64,000 nt of DNA from Ectopseudomonas mendocina (GTDB lineage: Bacteria; Pseudomonadota; Gammaproteobacteria; Pseudomonadales; Pseudomonadaceae). The notes below the pieces were generated by a model. The model was given only the letters and a program-made list of their open reading frames with translations, was not told where the DNA came from and did not search any database. The stretch's first letter is position 1; each line of letters opens with the position of its first letter. Below, piece by piece: positions 37,110-48,465 of this stretch. The position numbers and the translations under genes were made by a program. The stretch is taken from the NCBI RefSeq assembly GCF_007049795.1, contig NZ_SCFY01000004.1:62001-126000 (forward strand). The letters are read 5' to 3'.

Positions 37110-37538
37110 CTAACGCGGATTGCCGCTGCGAAACAGACTGGAGCCACAGGCCTGGCAAGCTCGTGCATCCTGCCCTCGATGCCAGCTGACGGGCGCACCG
37201 CAGAGTGCGCAACAAAGCGCCTGACGCCGCTTCATCACGGATTTGACCCTGCCCATCGGCTTGCCGCCAACGGACTTGGCACCGCGCAGTGGCTGACGCT
37301 GTATCAGCGCCAACTCTTCAGCCGCCGCGTGCCAGCCGCGCAGCCAGTGCAGGTCACGATTGAGGTAGGCGCGGATCAGCTCCAGCTCCGCCGGGCTCAG
37401 CCCATCAAGCTCCAGCTCACGCAGCGGCTCGGCATGCAGGCGACTCGCGGTATCGGCCTCTTCCAGCGCCAGGGCAAGCCTTTGCAGCAGTCGCTCGTAA
37501 AGGCCACCCCCTCGTTCCGCCTGCCGTGCATCCACCAT
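37110..37538 (-). CDS. Zinc-ribbon protein, YbeL-like (DUF1451)
   Basis: The 142-residue protein has an N-terminal helical region and a C-terminal zinc ribbon with two CxxC pairs (CALC and CQAC, residues ~111-133). E. coli YbeL, a protein of this type, also neighbours leuS, supporting the assignment. Function unknown. It is divergent from leuS, with 178 bp between the starts. Confidence 0.78.
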   Translation of the reverse strand: MVDARQAERGGGLYERLLQRLALALEEADTASRLHAEPLRELELDGLSPAELELIRAYLNRDLHWLRGWHAAAEELALIQRQPLRGAKSVGGKPMGRVKSVMKRRQALCCALCGAPVSWHRGQDARACQACGSSLFRSGNPR

Positions 37539-37638
37539 CTAACCACCTCGCGAGCCCCGACAACCGCGGCCTTGAGTAAAGCTTAGCGAAGGCCCTGCGT
37601 GCAGCCTGGCGCCGCGACCAACGGCGGGCTCGGCATAA

Positions 37639-40329
<2,691 letters not shown>

Positions 40330-40336
40330 TTAAGCT

Positions 40337-40360
40337 CGGCGCCACACATGTGTGGCGCCG
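40337..40360. repeat. 24-bp perfect palindrome between leuS and lptE
   Basis: CGGCGCCACACA followed directly by its reverse complement spans 40337-40360, eight bases after the leuS stop and 18 bases before the lptE ribosome site. There is no U tract. In RNA it would be a very stable hairpin that could act as an attenuator or RNase III site; in DNA it could bind a dimeric regulator. Confidence 0.7.
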
Positions 40361-40383
40361 TGATCCGCCAAGGGGATATGAGA

Positions 40384-40995
40384 ATGATGAAACGGAATCT
40401 GCTGATCATCGGCCTGGCTGGCCTGCTCAGCGCGTGCGGCTTCCAGCTGCGTGGCACCGGCGACGTACAGTTCGCTCTCAAGGAACTCGACGTCAGCGCG
40501 CGCGACGCCCACGGCGACACCGTGCAGCAAGTGCGCGAAATCCTGGAGAACAACGATGTTCGCGTCTACTCCGGTGCGCCCTACAAACTGGTGATCGCCC
40601 GCGAGACCGAGAATCGTCGCAGTGCCAGCTACAGCAGCGGTGCGCGTACCGCCGAGTACGAGCTGACCATGGGCCTGGAATACGAGATCCGCGGCGCACA
40701 GAACCTGCTGCTGACCGGTAACAAGGTGGAAGTGCAGAACTACTACCAACAAGACGACAACAACCTCGCAGGTTCCGACCAGGAAGCGGCTCAGCTGCGC
40801 AGCGAGCTACGCCGTGAAATGATTCAGCAACTTGCGCAGAACCTGCAGCAGATCACTCCAGAACAACTGGACCAACTGCAGCAAACCGCAGAAGCCCGCG
40901 CCAAGGCCGAAGCCGAAGCCCTGGAAGCGGCTCGTCGTGCTCGCGAGAGCCAGGTCGCCCCGCAGCAGTCGCCAATCGAACTGCCGTCCCGCTAA
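40384..40995 (+). CDS. lptE: LPS-assembly lipoprotein LptE
   Basis: LptE plugs the LptD barrel and is needed to place LPS on the cell surface. The 203-residue precursor has a lipoprotein signal ending in the lipobox LLSAC (Cys17), followed by [23 protein letters not shown], the conserved LptE start. A glutamine- and alanine-rich helical tail (~140-203) is typical of Pseudomonas versions. Three close ATGs exist (40378, 40384, 40387); 40384 gives the best spacing to AAGGGG. Confidence 0.93.
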   Translation: MMKRNLLIIGLAGLLSACGFQLRGTGDVQFALKELDVSARDAHGDTVQQVREILENNDVRVYSGAPYKLVIARETENRRSASYSSGARTAEYELTMGLEYEIRGAQNLLLTGNKVEVQNYYQQDDNNLAGSDQEAAQLRSELRREMIQQLAQNLQQITPEQLDQLQQTAEARAKAEAEALEAARRARESQVAPQQSPIELPSR

Positions 40996-41052
40996 AGGCT
41001 CAAGGGCCGCCTCTGCGGCCCGACGCCCCGCCTGCCTGATGACATCAACTCG

Positions 41053-42081
41053 ATGAAGCTTGCCCCCGCGCAACTCGGCAAACACCTGCAAGGCACGCTC
41101 GCACCTGTCTATGCGATCAGCGGCGACGAGCCATTGCTGTGCCAGGAAACCGCTGACGCCATCCGTAATGCCTGTCGCCAGCAGGGGTTCGGCGAACGCC
41201 AGGTGTTCAATGCCGAAGCCAACTTCGACTGGGGCAACCTGCTGCAGGCGGGTGCCAGCCTCTCGCTGTTCGCCGAGAAGCGCCTGCTGGAACTGCGCCT
41301 GCCCTCCGGCAAGCCAGGCGACAAGGGCACCGCCGCCCTGCTCGAGTACCTGGCCCGCCCGCCCGAGGACACCGTCCTGCTGCTGAGCCTGCCCAAGCTC
41401 GATGGCAGCACGCAAAAATCCAAATGGGCCAAAGCGCTGATCGACGGCCAGGTGAGCCAGTTCATCCAGATCTGGCCGGTAGATGCCAATCAGCTGCCGC
41501 AGTGGATTCGCCAGCGCCTCGCGCAGGCAGGCCTGAGCGCCAGCGCCGATGCGGTGGACATGATCGCTGCGCGGGTGGAAGGCAACCTGCTGGCCGCCGC
41601 TCAGGAAGTGGAAAAGCTCAAGCTGCTCGCCGACGGCAACCAGGTCGATGCCGAAACCGTCCAGGCCGCCGTGGCCGACAGTGCGCGGTTTGACGTCTTC
41701 GGCCTGATCGACTGCGCCCTCGCTGGCGATGCCGCACACGCCCTGCGCGTCCTCGAAGGGCTGCGTGGCGAAGGTGTGGAAACCCCGGTGATCCTCTGGG
41801 CGCTGGCACGCGAGATTCGTCTACTGGCCGGCATCGCCCACCAGCAGAGCCAGGGTATTCCCTTGGACAAAGCCTTCTCCAGCGCCCGCCCGCCGGTCTG
41901 GGATAAACGTCGCCCCCTGGTTTCCAAAGCCTTGCAGCGTCACAGCAGCAAACGCTGGGGCCAGTTGCTGCAGCAGGCGCAGTTGATCGACGCACAGATC
42001 AAGGGCCAGGCGCCCGGTGATCCTTGGAGCGAGCTGGCACTGCTGACCCTGCAGTTAGCCGGACAGCGTCTGCGCCTGTAA
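41053..42081 (+). CDS. holA: DNA polymerase III delta subunit
   Basis: HolA is the wrench subunit of the clamp loader that opens the beta sliding clamp. The 342-residue protein has VYAISGDEPLLCQETADAIR (residues ~18-37) and the delta-type AAA+ fold with the collar domain; LAREIRLLAGIAHQQSQG and VWDKRRPLVSKALQRHS near the end are typical. As expected for delta, there is no working Walker A. It follows lptE by 57 bases, with a GGGCCGC/GCGGCCC hairpin (41004-41021) between. Confidence 0.95.
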   Translation: MKLAPAQLGKHLQGTLAPVYAISGDEPLLCQETADAIRNACRQQGFGERQVFNAEANFDWGNLLQAGASLSLFAEKRLLELRLPSGKPGDKGTAALLEYLARPPEDTVLLLSLPKLDGSTQKSKWAKALIDGQVSQFIQIWPVDANQLPQWIRQRLAQAGLSASADAVDMIAARVEGNLLAAAQEVEKLKLLADGNQVDAETVQAAVADSARFDVFGLIDCALAGDAAHALRVLEGLRGEGVETPVILWALAREIRLLAGIAHQQSQGIPLDKAFSSARPPVWDKRRPLVSKALQRHSSKRWGQLLQQAQLIDAQIKGQAPGDPWSELALLTLQLAGQRLRL

Positions 42082-42107
42082 TTGTTGCTGCCCACCCTAC
42101 GAGCTGA

Positions 42108-42137
42108 AAGGCTTCGCGAGCAGAGCTCGCTCCTACG
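42108..42137. repeat. REP-like hairpin
   Basis: GGCTTCGCGAGCAGAGCTCGCTCCTAC-type sequence, the Pseudomonas REP core in inverted orientation, forms a GCGAGC-AGA-GCTCGC hairpin downstream of holA. Only one unit is present. Confidence 0.7.
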
Positions 42138-42235
42138 AGCTCCCCATCCAGACCGCAATCTGGACATTTTCTGTACAGCGGCGCATAGTCTCCGCCGCCT
42201 GCATTGGCGCAGGCCAGTCTGCATGAGGAAACGCC

Positions 42236-42430
42236 ATGAGCAAGAAAGCCGGCAAACGGCCGAACAAGGCCAAATCCATCGTCGCCCAGCCACTGTTTCG
42301 CTCCCGCCAGGAACGACCACAGAAAGGTAAAGGCAGCTACCGCCGCGAAGCCTCCCACAATTGGGAGGCTTCTTGCTTTATGGGCCTCTTCGCTTCGCTG
42401 ATAGCCCAGAATCCCCGTCGAGCATGCTAA
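42236..42430 (+). CDS. arfA: Alternative ribosome-rescue factor ArfA
   Basis: The 64-codon gene encodes MSKKAGKRPNKAKSIVAQPL, then FRSRQERPQKGKGSYRRE and NWEAS, the hallmark KGKGSY...NWEAS region of ArfA, which recruits RF2 to ribosomes stalled on non-stop mRNA when tmRNA fails. A terminator hairpin lies inside the frame from codon 38, with its U-rich tract at codons 46-48. Transcripts are therefore expected to end before the stop codon, so that active, truncated ArfA is made only when trans-translation does not destroy it. The hydrophobic tail after residue 48 would be lost. Confidence 0.9.
   Translation: MSKKAGKRPNKAKSIVAQPLFRSRQERPQKGKGSYRREASHNWEASCFMGLFASLIAQNPRRAC
42347..42380 (+). terminator. 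Intrinsic terminator inside arfA
   Basis: GAAGCCTCCCA (42347-42357) pairs perfectly with TGGGAGGCTTC (42362-42372) around a four-base loop, followed by TTGCTTTA. The stem encodes the conserved EAS-HNW-EAS part of ArfA, so coding and termination are combined. RNase III cleavage of the stem is the alternative. Confidence 0.85.
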
Positions 42431-42463
42431 GGTAACCGCCTGCTTAAACGCCTTGAGATAGAC

Positions 42464-43720
42464 ATGCCACACCAGCTTCCACGTCGCGCCCTGGCTCTGC
42501 TTCCTCTCCTGCTACTGGCGGCCTGCGCCCAGGCCCCAGCGGAAAATCTGCCTACCACCACTGCCCCGGCAGCGGTCCAGACTGCAGCCGAAACGCCCTT
42601 GCCCAGTTTTGCCGACTGGCGCCAGACGATGCGTAGCGAAGCGATTGCCGCCGGCATCGACGCAGCGCTGTTCGATCGCGTATTCGCCGGCGTCACCCCC
42701 GACCCTGCAGTGCTTAAAGCAGATAGTAGTCAGCCCGAGTTCACTCGCCCGGTGTGGGAATATCTGGACGGTGCCGTCTCCTCCAGCCGTATCGGCCGCG
42801 GCCGGGTACTGCTAGCGCAGCACAGCCTGGTGCTGCAACGCATCGAGCAGCAGTACGGCGTCGAAGCCCCGATCCTGGTAGCCATCTGGGGCCTGGAGAG
42901 CAACTTCGGCAACAACATCGGCAGCAATAGCGTCATTCGCTCCCTCGCCACCCTGGCCTATGACGGTCGCCGCCAGGGCTTCTGGCGCGCCCAGTTGCTG
43001 GCTGCGCTGCAAACCCTGCAGAACGGCGATGTGTCCAGCGAGCGCATGATCGGCTCCTGGGCCGGTGCCATGGGGCAGACCCAGTTCATGCCAACGACCT
43101 ACAACCAGCATGCCGTCGACTTCGACGGCGATGGCAAACGCGATCTGTGGGGTTCTTCGACCGACGCACTGGCATCCGCCGCACATTATCTACAGGCCTC
43201 TGGCTGGCAGCGTGGTCAACCTTGGGGCTTCGAGGTGAATCTACCGAACGGCTTCGACTATGCCCTGGCCGATCCCGATCAGCGCCGCACGCTGGCCGAG
43301 TGGGCAGAGCTCGGCGTCCGCCCGCTGGCACCGACAGGTGCGGCCGCCAGCGCCCGCGCCAGCCTGCAACTGCCTGCCGGCCACAAAGGCCCGGCCTTCC
43401 TGTTGTTGGATAACTTCCGCAGCATCCTCAAGTACAACAACTCCACATCCTACGCGCTGGCCATCGGCCTGCTCGCCGACAACCTGCTGCGTCCAAGCGA
43501 AGTCAAAGGACAGTGGCCGCGCGGCGAGCGCCAGTTGGGTCGTAGCGAGCGCGTCGAACTGCAGGAGCTGCTGACCAAGGCAGGATTCGATCCCGGCCCG
43601 GCCGACGGCATCATCGGCGCCAATACGCGCAAGGCCATTCGCGCCCTGCAACTGCAGTTGGACTGGCCAGCCGATGGCTACCCCAATACCCAGTTGCTGG
43701 AGCAGCTGCGCACACGCTGA
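42464..43720 (+). CDS. Lytic murein transglycosylase, MltB family with peptidoglycan-binding domain (SltB3-like)
   Basis: The 418-residue lipoprotein-like enzyme (lipobox LLAAC, Cys21) cleaves peptidoglycan glycan strands. The catalytic glutamate is in IWGLESNFGNNIGSNS (about residue 145), and SWAGAMGQTQFMPTTY and DFDGDGKRDLWGS are MltB-family motifs. A C-terminal peptidoglycan-binding domain (~350-415, ending in GFDPGPADGIIGANTRKAIRALQ) distinguishes it from MltB at 48462. The arrangement and location near lipA match SltB3 of P. aeruginosa as I recall it. Confidence 0.9.
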   Translation: MPHQLPRRALALLPLLLLAACAQAPAENLPTTTAPAAVQTAAETPLPSFADWRQTMRSEAIAAGIDAALFDRVFAGVTPDPAVLKADSSQPEFTRPVWEYLDGAVSSSRIGRGRVLLAQHSLVLQRIEQQYGVEAPILVAIWGLESNFGNNIGSNSVIRSLATLAYDGRRQGFWRAQLLAALQTLQNGDVSSERMIGSWAGAMGQTQFMPTTYNQHAVDFDGDGKRDLWGSSTDALASAAHYLQASGWQRGQPWGFEVNLPNGFDYALADPDQRRTLAEWAELGVRPLAPTGAAASARASLQLPAGHKGPAFLLLDNFRSILKYNNSTSYALAIGLLADNLLRPSEVKGQWPRGERQLGRSERVELQELLTKAGFDPGPADGIIGANTRKAIRALQLQLDWPADGYPNTQLLEQLRTR

Positions 43721-43909
43721 ATCCAGACCTGTCCCGGAAAGGGCTTGCCATGCGAGCCCTTTCCGAGCTGTCGCAGCGGCACCCAGGAAGCACCTTGTCG
43801 GTGCTTTGTCGACAGGCGGCCTCAACGTCTGCATACACCTTCTGTGGTAGACTGGCCGGCGGCCAAAAGCCACCTGCCCACGGAGCCTCTACCGGAGCCC
43901 AGATTTCCG

Positions 43910-44962
43910 ATGTCCGACACCTCCTCGCCCAAATCCGTCGCCAGCGGCGAAAAGTTTCGCACCGCCCAAGGCATCACCGCGATCAAGGATGGCCAGAAGC
44001 GCCGCGCCTCGGCCGAGCCCCAGGTTTTCGAACCCAAGCCCAAGTGGCTGCGGGTCAAGGCCCCTGGTGGCAGCCGCTTCGAGGCGGTCAAGCGCAACGT
44101 CGGCGAACACCGCCTGAGCACCGTTTGCCAGGAATCGCATTGCCCGAACATGGGCGAGTGCTGGTCCAACGGCACGGCCACGATCATGCTGATGGGCTCG
44201 GTGTGCACCCGTGCCTGCCGCTTCTGCGCCGTGGACACCGGCAACCCCAATGGCTGGCTGGATCTGGAAGAGCCGCAGAACACCGCCAAGTCGGTGGAGC
44301 TGATGGCCCTGCGTTATATCGTGCTGACCTCGGTGGATCGTGACGACCTCGAAGACGGCGGCGCCGGCCACTATGCAGCCTGCGTGCGAGCGATCAAGGA
44401 AAACACCCCGCAGGTGGTAGTTGAGGCCCTGACTCCGGACTTCGATGGCGATCACCAGGCCATCGAGCGCGTGGTCGATTCCGGCCTGGAAGTGTTCGCG
44501 CAGAACGTCGAGACGGTCAAACGCCTCACCTATGTGGTTCGCGACCCGCGCGCTGGCTACGAGAAGACCCTCAAGGTGCTCGAGCACGCCAAGAAACACC
44601 GCCCGAACGTACTGACCAAGACCAGCCTGATGCTTGGCCTGGGTGAAACCGACGAAGAAATCCTGGAAACCATGGATGACCTGCGCGCCATCGGCGTGGA
44701 CATCCTCACCCTCGGCCAGTACCTGCAACCCACGCGCAACCACCTCAAGGTGCAACGCTGGGTCAGCCCTGAAGAGTTCAATCGCTTCCGTGACATCGGC
44801 CTCGAAAAAGGCTTCATGGAAGTCGCCGCCGGCCCGCTGGTACGTTCCAGCTATCGCGCCGACCGCGTGTTCGAGAAGAACAACCTGGGCCTCGCCGCCC
44901 CGGTTCCGGTGCCTGGCCAGGAGGTTAACGCCAGCCTCATTCCGGCGCTGAATCTGAACTGA
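43910..44962 (+). CDS. lipA: Lipoyl synthase
   Basis: LipA inserts two sulfurs into protein-bound octanoate. The 350-residue radical-SAM protein has the auxiliary cluster motif [12 protein letters not shown] (residues ~77-88), the SAM motif [10 protein letters not shown] (~103-112), and the C-terminal RSSYRAD serine ligand. It is convergent with lipB, the octanoyltransferase that makes its substrate, across a strong terminator. The ~190 bp upstream (43721-43909) contains no other gene; GGTAGACT near 43848 may be a -10 element. Confidence 0.97.
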   Translation: MSDTSSPKSVASGEKFRTAQGITAIKDGQKRRASAEPQVFEPKPKWLRVKAPGGSRFEAVKRNVGEHRLSTVCQESHCPNMGECWSNGTATIMLMGSVCTRACRFCAVDTGNPNGWLDLEEPQNTAKSVELMALRYIVLTSVDRDDLEDGGAGHYAACVRAIKENTPQVVVEALTPDFDGDHQAIERVVDSGLEVFAQNVETVKRLTYVVRDPRAGYEKTLKVLEHAKKHRPNVLTKTSLMLGLGETDEEILETMDDLRAIGVDILTLGQYLQPTRNHLKVQRWVSPEEFNRFRDIGLEKGFMEVAAGPLVRSSYRADRVFEKNNLGLAAPVPVPGQEVNASLIPALNLN

Positions 44963-44982
44963 CGGCTATCGCTGGATAAACG

Positions 44983-45006
44983 AAAGGGGCGCCATGGCGC
45001 CCCTTT
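44983..45006. terminator. Strong terminator after lipA
   Basis: A 24-bp perfect palindrome, AAAGGGGCGCCA followed by its reverse complement, ends in CCCCTTT on both strands. It lies 20 bases after lipA and upstream of the convergent lipB stop, so it can end transcription both ways. The remainder of 44963-45089 is empty. Confidence 0.85.
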
Positions 45007-45089
45007 GACGTTTCTGCTGTTCAAGGGCCCGCGCGCTGCCTGCCTTAACATGACCCTGACGAACTTTTCGCTTCGCTCCTGAGTCCGCC

Positions 45090-45731
45090 CTACGCCCTGG
45101 AACCGCCCTCTGCTGTGCTGTAGCCCAATCTGCCGCGTAGCGCCTGCTCCAGCCGCTGCGCCACCTCATCGATTGACGGCGGTGCATCGACCAGATCCCT
45201 AAGTTGAACCATCTTCAACCCGGCGTAGCCACAGGGGTTGATGCGCAGGAAAGGCGTCATGTCCATATCGACGTTCAGCGCCAGGCCGTGGAACGAGCAG
45301 CCACGGCTGACGCGCAACCCCAGGGAAGCGATCTTGTCGCCTGCCACGTATACACCGGGCGCATCCGCCTTGGGCGCCGCCTCGATGCCATAGCCGGCCA
45401 ATAGCTCGACCAGGCCCTGCTCCATGGCGGTGACCAGCTCACGCACGCCGAGATCGAGGCGACGTAGATCGAGCATCAGATAGGCCACCAGCTGCCCAGG
45501 ACCGTGATAGGTCACCTGCCCGCCACGCTCGACCTGGATCACCGGAATATCGCCCGCAGCGAGCACATGCTCGGCCTTGCCGGCCTGCCCCTGAGTGAAC
45601 ACCTTGGGATGTTGCAGCAACCAGATTTCGTCGGGAGTCTGCGCATCGCGCTCACGGGTCAGTTGGCGCATGGCCTCCAGCGTGGGCTGGTAGTCGACCA
45701 GCCCGAGGTGACGGACGACAAGCTCGGGCAT
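45090..45731 (-). CDS. lipB: Octanoyl-[ACP]:protein N-octanoyltransferase
   Basis: LipB moves octanoate from ACP to lipoyl domains. The 213-residue protein has [19 protein letters not shown] (residues ~70-88), the catalytic lysine in [15 protein letters not shown] (~133) and the catalytic cysteine in [16 protein letters not shown] (~168). The ATG at 45731 is given; a GTG at 45740 overlapping the upstream stop is an alternative. It follows the ybeD gene directly. Confidence 0.95.
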   Translation of the reverse strand: MPELVVRHLGLVDYQPTLEAMRQLTRERDAQTPDEIWLLQHPKVFTQGQAGKAEHVLAAGDIPVIQVERGGQVTYHGPGQLVAYLMLDLRRLDLGVRELVTAMEQGLVELLAGYGIEAAPKADAPGVYVAGDKIASLGLRVSRGCSFHGLALNVDMDMTPFLRINPCGYAGLKMVQLRDLVDAPPSIDEVAQRLEQALRGRLGYSTAEGGSRA

Positions 45732-45736
45732 GGGTA

Positions 45737-46015
45737 TCACAGCACCATATGCACGCGGCCGGTTGCACGCAGGTCGACGTGAATCGCCTGCAGCTGCTCG
45801 ACACCGGTGGCAGTGATCAGCACCTGAACGGAAAGGAAGTTACCGTTGCGGCTGTCACGCATCACCAACGTGGAGGTATCCAGGTCGGGGGCGTGGCGCT
45901 GGATCACTTCGATTACCAGGTCGGAGAAACCCTCGCCAGCGGTACCAATGACCTTGATCGGGTAACGCTCACAGGGAAAATCGATTTTTGGCGGTTGCAC
46001 GTCGCTATCGGTCAT
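45737..46015 (-). CDS. ybeD: YbeD/DUF493 family protein
   Basis: The 92-residue protein has the ferredoxin-like DUF493 fold: [25 protein letters not shown], then [28 protein letters not shown] and the ending [11 protein letters not shown]. YbeD is conserved between dacA/dacC and lipB in gammaproteobacteria and may be a small regulatory protein; its function is not established. The 150 bp between it and dacC (46016-46166) holds a short GGGCC hairpin and nothing else recognised. Confidence 0.92.
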   Translation of the reverse strand: MTDSDVQPPKIDFPCERYPIKVIGTAGEGFSDLVIEVIQRHAPDLDTSTLVMRDSRNGNFLSVQVLITATGVEQLQAIHVDLRATGRVHMVL

Positions 46016-46166
46016 GGCATCAGCGGGCTTGTGGCCCGTCCAGAAAGGGCCGCTCCGGGTTGGAGCGGCGGGCTAAAAGAGGCATGGCTTACAGCACGTA
46101 AATGGGCACTGCTTCAGCCGGTTTCAATGCCATGACGACAACGTAGGTCGCTTTCAGCGGTGACTG

Positions 46167-47342
46167 TCAGTTGAACAGGCCGAAGAAGAACAGTCGAATG
46201 CTGTCCCACAGGCGACGCAGCAGGCCGCCCTCTTCTACCGGCTCAAGCGCCACCAGATCGGTACTGCGCACCACGTCGTCACCCAGTTTGACTTCGACCT
46301 TGCCTATCACATCGCCCTGCTGAATCGGTGCGATCAGCTGCGGGTTGATGATCATGCTGGCCTGCAGTTTTTCCAACTGGCCCTTGGGCATGGTGATGGT
46401 CAGGTTCTCTGCCAGACCTGCCTTGACCTGATGTGCGGCGCCCTTCCAGACGGTGGCCTGAGCCAGCTCTGCGCCTTTCTGGTAGAAGGTGCGGCTTTCG
46501 AAAAAGCGGAAGCCATAGGTCAGCAGTTTCTGGGTTTCCGCCGCACGGGCCTGCTCGCTGTCGGTACCGAACACCGAGGTGATCATGCGCGCACCATCAC
46601 GTACGGCCGAGGCCACCAGGCAGTAGCCGGCCTCCGAGGTGTGACCGGTTTTCAGGCCATCGACGGTACGGTCGCGCCACAGCAGCAGGTTACGGTTGGG
46701 CTGCTTGATGTTGTTCCAGAGGAACTCCTTCTGCGAGTAGATCGCATAGTGCTCGGCGTCCTCGTCGATGATCGCGCGCGCCAGGATCGCCATGTCATGG
46801 GCACTGGAGTAGTGCTCCGGGTGCGGCAGGCCGGTGGCGTTCATGAAGTGACTGTTCTTCATGCCCAGGCGCTCGGCGGTAGTGTTCATCATGTCGGCGA
46901 AGGCATCTTCGCTGCCGGCGATGTATTCGGCGATGGCGATGCTGGCGTCGTTGCCGGACTGGATGATGATGCCGTGCAGCAGATCGTCGACCGTGGCCTG
47001 GCTGTTCAGCGGCAGGAACATGGTGGAACCACCGGACGCGGCGCCACCGGTGCGCCAGGCATGCTCGCTGATGGTCACCAGATCCTGCTCGCCGATCTTG
47101 CCGTTGCGGATTTCCAGGGTGGCGATGTAAGCGGTCATCAGCTTGGTCAGACTGGCCGGCGGCAGGCGCTGGTCAGCGTTGTTCTCGACAAGGATGTTGC
47201 CGCTGGCGGCGTCCATCAGAACATAGGATTTGGCGGCCAGTTGCGGCGCCGCAGGCACCACCTGCTGGTTGGCCATGGCGAGTGGCGCGGCCAGAAGGGT
47301 AAGAACCAGTGAAGCACGTTGCACGAAGCTGGTGATGTTCAT
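46167..47342 (-). CDS. dacC: D-alanyl-D-alanine carboxypeptidase (PBP5/6)
   Basis: The enzyme trims the terminal D-Ala from peptidoglycan stem peptides. The 391-residue precursor has a signal peptide ending AMA (~25), the active-site SLTK (~residue 64), SGN (~130), KTG in DGLKTGHTSEAG (~232), the C-terminal PBP5 beta domain and an amphipathic tail (RRLWDSIRLFFFGLFN) that anchors it to the inner membrane. The start at 47342 opens the signal peptide; GAGAGACGG precedes it. It is downstream of rlpA. Confidence 0.95.
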   Translation of the reverse strand: MNITSFVQRASLVLTLLAAPLAMANQQVVPAAPQLAAKSYVLMDAASGNILVENNADQRLPPASLTKLMTAYIATLEIRNGKIGEQDLVTISEHAWRTGGAASGGSTMFLPLNSQATVDDLLHGIIIQSGNDASIAIAEYIAGSEDAFADMMNTTAERLGMKNSHFMNATGLPHPEHYSSAHDMAILARAIIDEDAEHYAIYSQKEFLWNNIKQPNRNLLLWRDRTVDGLKTGHTSEAGYCLVASAVRDGARMITSVFGTDSEQARAAETQKLLTYGFRFFESRTFYQKGAELAQATVWKGAAHQVKAGLAENLTITMPKGQLEKLQASMIINPQLIAPIQQGDVIGKVEVKLGDDVVRSTDLVALEPVEEGGLLRRLWDSIRLFFFGLFN

Positions 47343-47451
47343 CCGTCTCTCGAAAATCGTTGCATGGGTTGTACGGCCCCGAAGGGCCATCTTTCGACTC
47401 GCCAATAGGCGAGCCTCGGATTTAGTCCGGCAAACACCGGTTAAGTTGCCA

Positions 47452-48465
47452 TCAGTCGGCACGCACTAGCGTGGGCTGCCCCAGATTGGCCAGGCGCACG
47501 CTGCTCTGTAGCTGCTCAGCCTCGCCCTGGTTGCTGATCGGCCCCATGCGCACCCGATGCAGAATCTGCTGGTCGCGCACCACTGAGCTGATGAACACCG
47601 GCACACTGCTGGTCTGGCTCAGCTTGGACTTGAGCAGCTCCGCAGCGTCCGGATTGGCGAAGGCTCCCACCTGGAGATACAGGCCAGAGGCTCCGAGTGA
47701 ATCGTTTTTTTTTGCGTCGATCTGCACGGGCACCACCGCAGCGGCGTGCTGTGCGGGCGGCGGCGCGTACTGCTCGACGACCTGCGGCACGGGCTGCGCG
47801 ACGGGTTGAGCCACAGCAGCCTTGGCCGGCTGATTGTTGGCCAGCACCAATGGCACCGGACGACCCTGCTGCGCCCACCACTCGTGCGGGTCGATACCTT
47901 CGACCTTGACCCGCGCAGTGCCCTTCTCGGCATAGCCGAGCTTCTTCGCGGCAGCGAAGGACAGATCGATGATGCGGTCGGAGTAGAACGGCCCGCGGTC
48001 ATTGACCCGCAGGATCACCACCTTGCCGTTCTCCAGGTTGGTCACGCGCACGTAACTGGGCAGTGGCAATGTCTTGTGCGCTGCGGTCATGCCGTACAGA
48101 TCGTAGGTTTCGCCGTTGGCAGTGGCCTGGCCATGAAATTTGGTGCCGTACCAGGAAGCAGGCCCTGTCGCCTGGTAGCGACGGGCATCCTGAATCGGGT
48201 AGTACTGCTTGCCGAATACCACATAGGGGCTGGCTTTGACCGGCCCATAATGTGGCATGGGGATGGCGTCCTGAATCTTCGAGACATCAACGTCCCACCA
48301 GGGTGCGCCATCCCTGTGTGGCCGGTTGAAATCATCCGGGCCAGAGATACCGGCCGACTGACCGGGCACCACCGCGGGCTGCGGTGCCCGATTGGAGGAG
48401 CAGCTCGCCAGCAACAGCGCTGCCGTTACGCAGGCTGCCAGCGGCAGCAGTTTGGACGCACTCAT
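47452..48465 (-). CDS. rlpA: Septal lytic transglycosylase RlpA
   Basis: RlpA cleaves glycan strands that lack stem peptides at the division site. The 337-residue lipoprotein (lipobox LLASC, Cys22) has a double-psi barrel (GPASWYGTKFHGQATANGE, residues ~101-119, with the catalytic aspartate in VNDRGPF and histidine in AAHKTLPLPS), a Pro/Ala/Gln linker (~215-255) and a C-terminal SPOR domain (~262-335) that binds denuded glycans. Its ATG overlaps the mltB stop. Confidence 0.95.
   Translation of the reverse strand: MSASKLLPLAACVTAALLLASCSSNRAPQPAVVPGQSAGISGPDDFNRPHRDGAPWWDVDVSKIQDAIPMPHYGPVKASPYVVFGKQYYPIQDARRYQATGPASWYGTKFHGQATANGETYDLYGMTAAHKTLPLPSYVRVTNLENGKVVILRVNDRGPFYSDRIIDLSFAAAKKLGYAEKGTARVKVEGIDPHEWWAQQGRPVPLVLANNQPAKAAVAQPVAQPVPQVVEQYAPPPAQHAAAVVPVQIDAKKNDSLGASGLYLQVGAFANPDAAELLKSKLSQTSSVPVFISSVVRDQQILHRVRMGPISNQGEAEQLQSSVRLANLGQPTLVRAD

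Noticed and set aside
44983..45006. Operator palindrome near lipA
   Set aside because: It lies between two convergent stop codons and ends in T runs on both strands, so a two-way terminator is the simpler reading.
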